From contig CAZWMD010000018.1 of the NCBI GenBank assembly GCA_964634815.1, forward strand, positions 6,557 through 70,556: a stretch of 64,000 nt of DNA. The letters run 5' to 3'. The DNA is from JALZVT01 sp964634815 (lineage in GTDB: Bacteria; Pseudomonadota; Gammaproteobacteria; Pseudomonadales; Azotimanducaceae). The notes below the pieces were generated by a model, which did not search any database, was not told the origin of the DNA, and saw only the letters and a list, made by a program, of their open reading frames with translations. Positions 42,419 to 49,917 of this stretch are shown here, one piece after another (within the stretch, counting starts at the first letter, position 1; every line of letters starts with the position of its first letter). A program made the translations under genes and the position numbers.

Positions 42419-43195
42419 TCAGGCAGTTGCTGCCAGCTTCTCCAGGTAAGCCTTGACCGTTTGCTCGAGACCCAGCAGCAGAGCGTCGCTGATCAGGGCA
42501 TGGCCAATAGATACCTCGGCCAGGGAGCTTATTGTGCAGAACAAGGGCAGGTTTGCCTGATCGAGATCGTGCCCCGCATTCAGTCCCAGCCCAAGTTCGA
42601 CACACAGCTCGGCTGCACGTGCATAGCGCTCAAGCTGATGGCGGGTGGCATTGCCGTTTTCACCCTGGTTAGCAAAGGCATCTGCGTAGGGTCCGGTGTA
42701 GAGCTCGATGCGATCTGCTCCACAGTCGGCAGCAGCACGGATTTGGTCGGGCTCTGGATCCATGAATAGAGACACGCGCGCGCCCAGGGCTTTGAATCTG
42801 CGAATACGTTTTATCAGCGCCTGATTGTTGCTGTGCAGCAGGTCGAACCCGTGATCTGAAGTGAGTTGGCCATCGCCATCCGGTACCAGAGTGCATTGGT
42901 CTGGTCGACATTCTTCAATAAGGGCATCAAATCCAGGGAAGCCATTCTTTCGGGCCCGGGTCCCCGGGTTACCTTCAATGTTGTATTCGATGCCAGGAAA
43001 CTCTCGAACCACCCGGGAAAGCTCTCGGGTGTCGTCCGCGCTGATATGACGCTGGTCCGGGCGTGGGTGGACAGTGATGCCCTGGGCGCCCGCGGCAATG
43101 ATGGTTCGGGCGGCGGCGGAGACATCCGGGTTGTCACCGCCTCGAGCATTGCGCAGCCAGGCGACCTTGTTGACGTTGACGCTCAGACTAATCAT
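42419..43195 (-). CDS. pdxJ: pyridoxine 5'-phosphate synthase
   Basis: This 258-aa TIM-barrel enzyme condenses 1-deoxyxylulose 5-phosphate with 3-amino-2-oxopropyl phosphate to make pyridoxine 5'-phosphate. LSVNVNKVAWLRNARGG, GITVHPRPDQRHI, VSLFMDPEPDQI and GLGLNAGHDLDQANL are diagnostic. The ATG overlaps the yciB stop by 4 bp. In many gammaproteobacteria pdxJ follows recO; here it is linked to yciB. Confidence 0.96.
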   Translation of the reverse strand: MISLSVNVNKVAWLRNARGGDNPDVSAAARTIIAAGAQGITVHPRPDQRHISADDTRELSRVVREFPGIEYNIEGNPGTRARKNGFPGFDALIEECRPDQCTLVPDGDGQLTSDHGFDLLHSNNQALIKRIRRFKALGARVSLFMDPEPDQIRAAADCGADRIELYTGPYADAFANQGENGNATRHQLERYARAAELCVELGLGLNAGHDLDQANLPLFCTISSLAEVSIGHALISDALLLGLEQTVKAYLEKLAATA

Positions 43196-43863
43196 GTCGT
43201 GTTTTGTTTGGACCCCTGTTCCGCTTCCGGAGGCGCGTATTCGTCCATCAAACCCGTTTTAAAGAGATAGAAGATGGTTATTGCGACCGTGATGGAGGTG
43301 ATCGCCATGCCACCGACAAGTTTGTAGGTGACCCAAAAGTCGAGACTTGAGTTGTAGGCCACCACAAGATTCAGACCGCCGGAGAAGATAAAACTGCCGA
43401 TCCACAGAAAATTCACCACTCGCCAGACCTCTCTTTCGCGAGGATCAGGCTGTAGTGCTGCTGTGCTGGGTCCAGGCTGGCTGACGGCCGGTTTTGCTTC
43501 TTGTTCGTTTTCCTGGTCTTTTTTGGCGCTTTGCTGCAGGAGGCTTTTTAGCACCAGCTCTGTGCCATAGGATTTGCCAAAAAAGTGGGTGGCGATCAAG
43601 CCGCCCGCCATAAGCCAGTTTATGATGGTGGTTTTCCACTGAATGAACAGTTCATTCTGGAAGAACAGAGTCAGGGAGCCCATCACCATGCCTACCCAGA
43701 ACGTGAGTTTGAGCTCCATGCTGAGCGGTTTTTTCAGCAGCAGATAAAGCCCAACCTGCAGCGTAACGGCAATCATTAGCGCCGCAGTAGCCACATAGAT
43801 GTCGTACGCCACGTAGGCGGCGACAAAAATTATCAGCGGCAGGAAGTTCTTCAGCTGGTCCAC
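43192..43863 (-). CDS. yciB: inner-membrane septation protein YciB (IspZ family)
   Basis: This 223-aa polytopic membrane protein of the YciB/intracellular septation protein A family shows FLPLIIFVAAYVAYDIYVAT at the N-terminus, ELKLTFWVGMVMGSLTLFF, and the C-terminal VNFLWIGSFIFSGGLNLVVA. It takes part in envelope integrity and septation in E. coli. A polar insertion of about 35 residues (SAKKDQENEQEAKPAVSQ region) between helices makes it longer than E. coli YciB. The start is a GTG. Confidence 0.9.
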   Translation of the reverse strand: MDQLKNFLPLIIFVAAYVAYDIYVATAALMIAVTLQVGLYLLLKKPLSMELKLTFWVGMVMGSLTLFFQNELFIQWKTTIINWLMAGGLIATHFFGKSYGTELVLKSLLQQSAKKDQENEQEAKPAVSQPGPSTAALQPDPREREVWRVVNFLWIGSFIFSGGLNLVVAYNSSLDFWVTYKLVGGMAITSITVAITIFYLFKTGLMDEYAPPEAEQGSKQNTT

Positions 43864-43995
43864 AAACTGCTCACACCCAAGAGTTGTCTGTAATAATAGC
43901 GCAGGCGGCCTGCTACCGGGTTAACTAACCTCCAACGCCAAAACTGGGTGCCTTTTAATGTGGCTGCTTATGGGCCTGCGGGTGGAATTAGCATA

Positions 43996-44610
43996 ATGAG
44001 TCAGTATTTTGAGGTTCATCCAACTCATCCCCAGACCAGATTGATCCGTCAGGCCGCGGAGATCTTGCGCAGGGGTGGGGTCATTGCTTACCCAACGGAC
44101 TCGACCTACGCCTTTGCCTGTCATTTGGGCGACAAGGCGGCGCTGGATCGGGTCCGGGCCCTGAGGGCGCTTGATCGGCGGCATCTATTGACGTTGATGT
44201 GCCGCGATCTGTCGGTCATTGCTACCTATGCCCGGGTTGATAATACCCAGTACCGTGCTCTGCGGCATCGTACCCCCGGCCCCTTTACCTTTGTTTTGCA
44301 GGCCACCCGGGAAGTGCCGAAACGGTTGCTTGCGGACCGCCGCAAAACCCTCGGCCTGCGGATTCCAGATAACCCTATTGTGCAGGCCTTGCTCGAAGAG
44401 TTGGGCGAACCGGTGTTATCCACAAGTGCGGTCCTGGCAGGGGAGCTCACACCCTTTACCAATGGCCAGGATATTCGCGAATCATTACAAAAAAAGCTGG
44501 ATTTGGTCATTGACGGCGGCTCCTGCGGGATTGAACCCTCAACGGTGGTCGATTTGACCCTTAATCCGCCCGCGGTATTGCGCGAAGGGCTGGGTGATTG
44601 GGAGGCTTAG
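43996..44610 (+). CDS. yciO: Sua5/YciO/YrdC-family protein
   Basis: This is a 204-aa protein of the L-threonylcarbamoyladenylate synthase superfamily. GGVIAYPTDSTYAFACHLGD matches the nucleotide/threonine-binding N-region, and LSTSAVLAGELTP and IDGGSCGIEPSTVVDL complete the fold. The YciO subgroup fits best because of its location before scpA and the RxLxxLDRRHLLTLMCRDLS region. Whether it makes TC-AMP like YrdC or has another role is uncertain. The ATG at 43996 follows GGTGGA. Confidence 0.85.
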   Translation: MSQYFEVHPTHPQTRLIRQAAEILRRGGVIAYPTDSTYAFACHLGDKAALDRVRALRALDRRHLLTLMCRDLSVIATYARVDNTQYRALRHRTPGPFTFVLQATREVPKRLLADRRKTLGLRIPDNPIVQALLEELGEPVLSTSAVLAGELTPFTNGQDIRESLQKKLDLVIDGGSCGIEPSTVVDLTLNPPAVLREGLGDWEA

Positions 44611-44626
44611 GCCTTATACTTGTCCG

Positions 44627-45835
44627 GTGAGTAACCCAACAAACCAAGAAGACCCTGCAGAGACGCTTCCAACCGCGCCTGAAGCTGAGTCTGAGTCGCA
44701 GCATAAAGAGGCTGACATCGACGTCGGGCCTGTGAGCGAAGCCGGGCTGGTAACTGAAGCCAAACCAGAAGCAGAAGCGAAACCAGAAGCAGAAGCCAAA
44801 CCAGAAGCAGAAGACGGGCCGGAGGATGCCTCAAGCGAGCCGACGCNNNNNNNNNNNNNNNNNNNNNNNNNNNNNNNNNNNNNNNNNNNNNNNNNNNNNN
44901 NNNNNNNNNNNNNNNNNNNNNNNNNNNNNNNNNNNNNNNNNNNNNNTGCCTCAAGCGAGCCGACGCTTGCGGAGCTGCGGCTTACAGATGGCGCGACCAT
45001 CGCTTTGGTGGCAGGTCAGGCGGTTACCGAGCTGCCCAAAGACCTCTACATTCCACCGGAAGCCCTTGAGGTGTTTCTCGAGACCTTTGAAGGGCCATTG
45101 GATCTGCTGTTGTACCTCATACGCCGGCAGAACCTCGACATTCTTGAAGTCAGCGTGTCGGAAATTACCAGCCAATACATGGGTTACATTGATTTGATGA
45201 CCGCCCTGCAGCTGGAGCTTGTGGGCGAGTATCTGGTGATGGCCGCCATGCTTGCAGAGATCAAGTCACGGATGCTGTTGCCGCGGCCCGACAGTATTGT
45301 TGAGGATGAAGAAGACCCCAGAGCAGAGCTGATTCGACGGCTACAGCAATACGAACGGTTTAAAACGGCAGCTGAGAATATTGACGCTATGCCGCGGCTG
45401 GACCGGGATATCTCCATTGCGCGCGCCGAGCGGCCAAAGCTTGTGCGTGAGAAGCCCGAACCCGATGTGGATTTACGCGAAATGCTTGTCGCCCTGGGCC
45501 AGGTGCTGCGCAAGGCTGATATGTTTAAAAAGCATGCGGTTCAATTCGAACCGCTCACCGTGCGTGAACGAATGTCGAATGTGCTCGTTACGCTGCGTGG
45601 TTCGACAGATTTTGTCTCATTCATTTCGCTGTTCGATTACAGAGAAGGACGTAGCGGAGTGGTGGTCACCTTTTTGGCGGTGCTGGAACTCGTGCGCGAG
45701 AGCATGCTAGAAATAGTGCAAAACGAACCCTTCGCACCACTCTACGTACGACCTGCCAGTAGCTCCCAAGAAGGTGAAGACGGTGAGGAAGAGTCCGAGT
45801 CACAACCGCCCCCGCAACAAGATTTAGCTGAGTAG
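44627..45835 (+). CDS. scpA: segregation and condensation protein A (interrupted by assembly gap)
   Basis: This is the kleisin subunit of the SMC-ScpAB complex, which organises and separates chromosomes. The conserved body begins FLETFEGPLDLLLYLIRRQN and includes DILEVSVSEITSQYMGYI and LVMAAMLAEIKSRMLLPRP; the C-terminal winged-helix region follows. An unusually long acidic, repeat-bearing N-terminal extension (EAKPEA x3) precedes it and contains a 100-N gap. The 20 bases flanking the gap are identical on both sides; merging them keeps the frame. The GTG at 44627 is the likely start. It is the first gene of scpA-scpB-rluB. Confidence 0.93.
   Translation: MSNPTNQEDPAETLPTAPEAESESQHKEADIDVGPVSEAGLVTEAKPEAEAKPEAEAKPEAEDGPEDASSEPTXXXXXXXXXXXXXXXXXXXXXXXXXXXXXXXXXXASSEPTLAELRLTDGATIALVAGQAVTELPKDLYIPPEALEVFLETFEGPLDLLLYLIRRQNLDILEVSVSEITSQYMGYIDLMTALQLELVGEYLVMAAMLAEIKSRMLLPRPDSIVEDEEDPRAELIRRLQQYERFKTAAENIDAMPRLDRDISIARAERPKLVREKPEPDVDLREMLVALGQVLRKADMFKKHAVQFEPLTVRERMSNVLVTLRGSTDFVSFISLFDYREGRSGVVVTFLAVLELVRESMLEIVQNEPFAPLYVRPASSSQEGEDGEEESESQPPPQQDLAE
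44756..44809 (+). repeat. 18-bp coding tandem repeat (EAKPEA x3)
   Basis: Three near-perfect 18-bp units, GAAGCSAAACCAGAAGCA, at 44756, 44774 and 44792 encode EAKPEA repeats in the disordered N-terminal extension of ScpA. They lie 37 bp before an assembly gap. Copy number may vary or be collapsed. Confidence 0.85.
44847..44946. other. assembly gap 1 (100 N) inside scpA
   Basis: Exactly 100 N, flanked on both sides by the 20-mer TGCCTCAAGCGAGCCGACGC. This is the mark of two contig ends that overlap but were not merged. Merging gives a continuous in-frame DASSEPTLAEL. A real tandem duplication of 120 bp would also keep the frame, so the true length is unknown. Confidence 0.95.
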
Positions 45836-45839
45836 TGCT

Positions 45840-46945
45840 ATGAGCCAGGATTCAAAAGACAATCATTCCGCCTCAGAAAAGGACCCGGAAGCTAAAGCAC
45901 CGGCAGACGAACGGACTGAGGAAGAATCGCCGCCGACGTTGCACGTAGTGCCTGTCGAACCGCTGGATGCGAACCATATTCGCTGTGTCCTGGAGGCTGC
46001 GCTTTTTGCCGCGGACGACGCGCTTACGCTTGACCGTTTGTTCAAGCTTTTTGTTCCCGGAGAGCTCGCCGAGGAAGGTGGTCGAACGCAGGTTCGCGAA
46101 GCACTCACGGAGCTTGCAACTGCCTGCGAAGGTCGCGGCTTTGAGCTAAAGAAAGTCGCTTCTGGTTATCGTATGCAGGTGCGGCAACCCTTTAGTCCCT
46201 GGGTATCTCGATTGTGGGAAGAGAAGCCGCCTCGCTATACCAGAGCGTTGCTTGAGACCATGGCATTGATTGCCTACAAGCAACCCGCCACGCGCGGTGA
46301 CATCGAAGAAGTTCGAGGGGTTACCGTAAGTTCCAACATCATGAGAACCCTGCTTGAGCGTGGCTGGATTCGAGAGGTGGGCCAACGAGACGTACCCGGT
46401 CGGCCTTCCATGTACGGCACTACAAAGGAGTTTCTCGATTACTTTAATCTGAGCTCGCTGGATGAGTTGCCCAGTCTTCCTGAAATACGTGAGCTGGTAG
46501 AGCCGGCGGTTAACCCGGCAGAACCCGAGCCAGCACCCAGTGATGAAGCTCGCGCAGAGAATCGTTCGGAGGCTACTAAGGCACTGCTCGCACGAGGTGC
46601 TGTGGAGCCGGATGAAGTAGAGCCGGATGAAGTAGAGCCAGGCACTGACGAAGATACCGAAGAATTAGCTGGCGAAGCAGATACGGTGTTCGCGGAAGAC
46701 GAGGTGTTGGTGGTCAACGAAGCCTCCGAAGTCACTGTGCAGAGTGAGTCAGAGCTTGGGCTCGAAGCACAAGACACGCAGACCGAAGANNNNNNNNNNN
46801 NNNNNNNNNNNNNNNNNNNNNNNNNNNNNNNNNNNNNNNNNNNNNNNNNNNNNNNNNNNNNNNNNNNNNNNNNNNNNNNNNNNNNNNNNCGCAGACCGAA
46901 GAACAACCTCCATCAGGTGTCGCCGGTGGCGGTACCGGCGATTAG
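45840..46945 (+). CDS. scpB: segregation and condensation protein B (interrupted by assembly gap)
   Basis: This is the winged-helix partner of ScpA in the SMC condensin complex. HIRCVLEAALFAADDALTLD, TRALLETMALIAYKQPATRG and DIEEVRGVTVSSNIMRTLLE are the conserved core. A long acidic C-terminal tail follows (with two EPDEV repeats) and runs into a 100-N gap. Joining the two sides at their shared 13-mer CGCAGACCGAAGA restores the frame, and the protein then ends QPPSGVAGGGTGD at a TAG (46943-46945). It starts 4 bp after scpA. Because of the gap, the exact tail length is unknown. Confidence 0.9.
46605..46634 (+). repeat. 15-bp coding tandem repeat (EPDEV x2)
   Basis: GAGCCGGATGAAGTA occurs twice in perfect tandem (46605-46619 and 46620-46634), followed by a partial third copy GAGCCAGG. 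It encodes acidic EPDEV units in the ScpB tail. Confidence 0.85.
46790..46889. other. assembly gap 2 (100 N) inside scpB
   Basis: Exactly 100 N with CGCAGACCGAAGA on each side. Keeping 100 N plus the duplicate breaks the scpB frame (113 bases), whereas merging the copies gives an intact C-terminus and a stop codon 2 bp before the rluB start. The gap is therefore probably artefactual. Confidence 0.95.
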
Positions 46946-46947
46946 AG

Positions 46948-48039
46948 GTGGCACGTACCCGGGGAACAGGTTCGTCCGGATCCAAAGGCGGCAATTCAGG
47001 TGGCTCCTCCCGTTCGGAGCGTCGTGCACCTGTCCGGGGTGGAAAGGGAAGTCCCTGGGCGAATGCCCGCAATAAGGCCGCAACTCGGCCGAATAACCCG
47101 GGCGCTGCCAACCGATCTAAAGCTCGCAAGCCACAGGCGGAGCAGGCTCCGGTAAAGGCGTCACCCACCGAAGAGGCGCCAGCCCCCCTGGCGGCAAGTG
47201 TGAAGTTGCAAAAGTTTCTGGCGGACGAGGGGTTTGGTTCCCGGCGCGAGCTGGAACGTTGGATTGTGGCTGGCCGAATCGAGGTCAACGGTGACAAGGC
47301 AACCTTGGGCGATCGGGTGTTGGGTAACGAGCGAATTGTTGTTGATGGCAAACCCCTTGTGGGTCAGGCTCGATCCAGCGCAAGTCATCCCAGGGTGCTT
47401 TTATTGAATAAACCCGAAGGCGTGATCTGCACGCGTCGTGATCCCGAGGGTAGAAAAACCGTCTTTGCTGATTTGCCGCGGCTGCGTACAGGACGCTGGA
47501 TCAGTATTGGCCGCCTGGATGTTGCCACCACCGGTCTTCTTTTGATGTGCAATGACGGGGAGCTTGCTCACCGCATGATGCACCCAAGTACTGGCCTCGA
47601 TCGTGAATACGCCGTACGAACCGATGTTGTACTTGAGGACGAGCAGTTGGCGACGCTTAAGGCTGGCGTCGAAAGCGAAGGTGAGATTTTGCGGTTTGCC
47701 GATATTCGCTACTTTGACGGCCGAGGCGCCAATCACTGGTATCACGTGGTGTTGCTGGAAGGTAGAAACCACGAGGTCCGGCGTTTGTTTGCCAGTGTGG
47801 GCGCGGAAGTCCGGCGTTTGAAGCGCGTGCGCTACGGACCTGTGCTGCTGCCTTCCTGGTTGCGCAGGGGGCAGCGCTTTGAGCTGAATAATCGGGACAT
47901 AAGCCAGCTCTATTCGACCCTTGGGTTACCGGTTTCGTTGCCACCGGAGAAGCCTTCTCGGCGTGGCGACCGGAGAGGCCTTGCTGAGCGATCAGTGTTA
48001 ATTGCCTACCCTGAGTTATCCAGCATCAAACAAAAGTAA
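46948..48039 (+). CDS. rluB: 23S rRNA pseudouridine 2605 synthase RluB-like
   Basis: This pseudouridine synthase of about 363 aa acts on 23S rRNA. After a basic, Ser/Gly/Arg-rich N-terminal extension of about 80 residues it has an S4 domain (KLQKFLADEGFGSRRELERW) and the RsuA-type catalytic motif GRLDVATTGLLLMCNDGELA with the active aspartate. RNHEVRRLFASVGAEVRRLK is conserved. The GTG at 46948 lies 2 bp after the reconstructed scpB stop and is the natural start; reading further upstream enters scpB in another frame. The scpA-scpB-rluB order is conserved in gammaproteobacteria. Confidence 0.92.
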   Translation: MARTRGTGSSGSKGGNSGGSSRSERRAPVRGGKGSPWANARNKAATRPNNPGAANRSKARKPQAEQAPVKASPTEEAPAPLAASVKLQKFLADEGFGSRRELERWIVAGRIEVNGDKATLGDRVLGNERIVVDGKPLVGQARSSASHPRVLLLNKPEGVICTRRDPEGRKTVFADLPRLRTGRWISIGRLDVATTGLLLMCNDGELAHRMMHPSTGLDREYAVRTDVVLEDEQLATLKAGVESEGEILRFADIRYFDGRGANHWYHVVLLEGRNHEVRRLFASVGAEVRRLKRVRYGPVLLPSWLRRGQRFELNNRDISQLYSTLGLPVSLPPEKPSRRGDRRGLAERSVLIAYPELSSIKQK

Positions 48040-48055
48040 GCGCAGGAAGGCTAGA

Positions 48056-48883
48056 TCAATGCTGGACGGGCGCCCAGTTTCTGGCGTCTAACGCCTCGCC
48101 GTGGTGGCTGCGTCCGAGATGGCTAAACAGGTACAGATAGAGATCCATGTGGGCTTCAGCAATTGGCAGCGTGGCCGGATCCTCCGCCGGATAAGCAGCC
48201 GCCCGCATTGGTGTCCTGGTGCCACCCGGATTGACACTGTTAACCTTAATACGGCCTGCCGTTTCGGTTTCATCGGCAAGTATTTGCATAATGCCTTCTG
48301 TGGCAAATTTGCTGGCGCTGTACGCGCCCCAGTAGGCCCGTCCTTCGCGGCCTACACCTGATGAGGTAAACACAACCGTCGCCGCCTCGCTCAAATCCAG
48401 TAGTGGCTGCATGTGGCGCGTGAGTAATACCTGGGCGTGTACGTTTACCTGAAACACTTCCTCCCAGGTTGTTTTGGGATAGTGGGCAAGAGGCAGCATA
48501 GAGCCAAGAACGGAAGCGTTATGCAGTAGACCGTCGAGGTGGCCAAAGGCGTCTTGGATGGAGTCAGCCAGGGCCATGGCGTTGTCGTCTGCAAGAAAAC
48601 GCAAATCGGCTGGCACAATCACAGGCTCGGTACTGGTGGCCTCACTGATTTCGTCGAACACCGCTTCGAGTTTTTCTCGGGTCCGGCCCAGCAGTACCAC
48701 ATTGGCGCCGTAGTGAGCGAACGTTTTGGCGGCCACGCGACCAATACCGTCGCCTGCGCCTGTGATTAGAATAACCTTGCCAGCAAGCAGATCTGCAGGT
48801 GGATCGATCTGCCAGTTTGGTTTTGCCTCTCGAAGTTCCTGCCAGTCATTCGGGGTTGATCTGGTGTCTGTCTCTTTGCTCAT
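48056..48883 (-). CDS. yciK: YciK-family short-chain dehydrogenase/reductase
   Basis: This 275-aa SDR has the cofactor motif ILITGAGDGIGRVAAKTFAH, LHNASVLGSMLPL in the NNAG position, and the catalytic Ser/Tyr/Lys in VFTSSGVGREGRAYWGAYSA followed by SKFATEG. YciK-type proteins are widespread in gammaproteobacteria near ubiG and gyrA; their substrate is not established. The start ATG overlaps the ubiG stop by 4 bp, so ubiG-yciK are coupled. The mupP gene that often lies between ubiG and yciK is absent. Confidence 0.88.
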   Translation of the reverse strand: MSKETDTRSTPNDWQELREAKPNWQIDPPADLLAGKVILITGAGDGIGRVAAKTFAHYGANVVLLGRTREKLEAVFDEISEATSTEPVIVPADLRFLADDNAMALADSIQDAFGHLDGLLHNASVLGSMLPLAHYPKTTWEEVFQVNVHAQVLLTRHMQPLLDLSEAATVVFTSSGVGREGRAYWGAYSASKFATEGIMQILADETETAGRIKVNSVNPGGTRTPMRAAAYPAEDPATLPIAEAHMDLYLYLFSHLGRSHHGEALDARNWAPVQH

Positions 48884-49650
48884 GAATTCTTCGGGCCTGG
48901 CTTGTGTGCGTGCATGATGTAATTCACGCCAGTGTTACTCGTGAGTCCCGCGGCGCGGGTAAAGGGGTTGTACTTCATGCCCGAGATATCGCACACGGTA
49001 AGCCCCGCATTACGGCAGTGGCGAGCAAGCTCAGAGGGTTTTATGAACCTTTCCCAGTCATGAGTGCCGCGCGGGAGGATATTCATAATGTATTCCGCAC
49101 CGAGGATCGCAAGCGCATAAGCCTGTGCGGTCCGATTGATGGTGGCGAACACAAGTTCTGCTCCGGGCTTTGCAAGATCTGCACAGGCTTGCACGGTTGA
49201 TCCCACATCAGGTACGTGTTCAAGCACCTCAAGGCAAGCAACCAGATCGAAGCTCTCGGGCGTTTGCTCGCGCTGCTCTTCTGCGGTTATTTGCTGGTAG
49301 TTCACGCTATTGCCACTTTCGAGCGCGTGCAGCTTGGCGACCGTCAAGGGCCCTGGGGCCATATCTATTCCGGTGACCTTGGCTCCTCGGCTTGCCAGGG
49401 CATCAGTGAGAATACCGCCGCCGCAGCCTACCTCTATGGCCTCAGCAGTGGCCAGGTCGACGCGCTGCGCGATGTAGTTCAGCCGCACGGGGTTGATGTC
49501 GTGCAGTGGCTTGAATTCACCTTCGGTATCCCACCAGCGTGATGCCAGCGCTTCAAACTTGGCCACTTCTTCGGGGTCTGAATTCAGTTCGCTGGCGACG
49601 TTGTTTTGGACATTGTTTTGTGAACTGTTTTGTAGGTCTGTCGTGGGCAT
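48880..49650 (-). CDS. ubiG: ubiquinone biosynthesis O-methyltransferase
   Basis: This SAM-dependent enzyme performs both O-methylations of ubiquinone synthesis. VAKFEALASRWWDTEGEFKP and LHDINPVRLNYIAQR are diagnostic UbiG segments, and the SAM motif is AIEVGCGGGILTDALASRGA. The C-terminus (GMKYNPFTRAAGL) is complete. The start is uncertain: ATG at 49650 gives 256 aa, and ATG at 49671 or TTG at 49689 would add 7 or 13 residues. The N-terminus carries a short QNN-rich repeat. It is divergent from gyrA, the usual neighbour. Confidence 0.94.
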   Translation of the reverse strand: MPTTDLQNSSQNNVQNNVASELNSDPEEVAKFEALASRWWDTEGEFKPLHDINPVRLNYIAQRVDLATAEAIEVGCGGGILTDALASRGAKVTGIDMAPGPLTVAKLHALESGNSVNYQQITAEEQREQTPESFDLVACLEVLEHVPDVGSTVQACADLAKPGAELVFATINRTAQAYALAILGAEYIMNILPRGTHDWERFIKPSELARHCRNAGLTVCDISGMKYNPFTRAAGLTSNTGVNYIMHAHKPGPKNS

Positions 49651-49917
49651 GGATGGCTGTTTTCCAGGCATTTTGGCTGAGTTGGGCAAGCTCTATACGC
49701 CGCAGTATACGCCCTGCGCTATCGATTCGTTTTGAGGGTTCTTGCGCCCTCGGAAAGCGCTGATTTTACAGAAGAAAAAGCCGCACGAGGGGGGTTGTTC
49801 ATGGTAAAATTTGGCGTTATTTCAACGGTTCCCTAGCGGGGCAGGCCTGTTGCAGTGCCTGCACCTTTCAAAACAGAAATATGCAGCAATTTACTGGTTT
49901 TTTGATGGTCGTGAGCA

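Noticed and set aside
46744..46947. Longer rluB start passing through the second N gap
   Set aside because: It reads scpB coding sequence in a wrong frame; the GTG at 46948 follows the reconstructed scpB stop.
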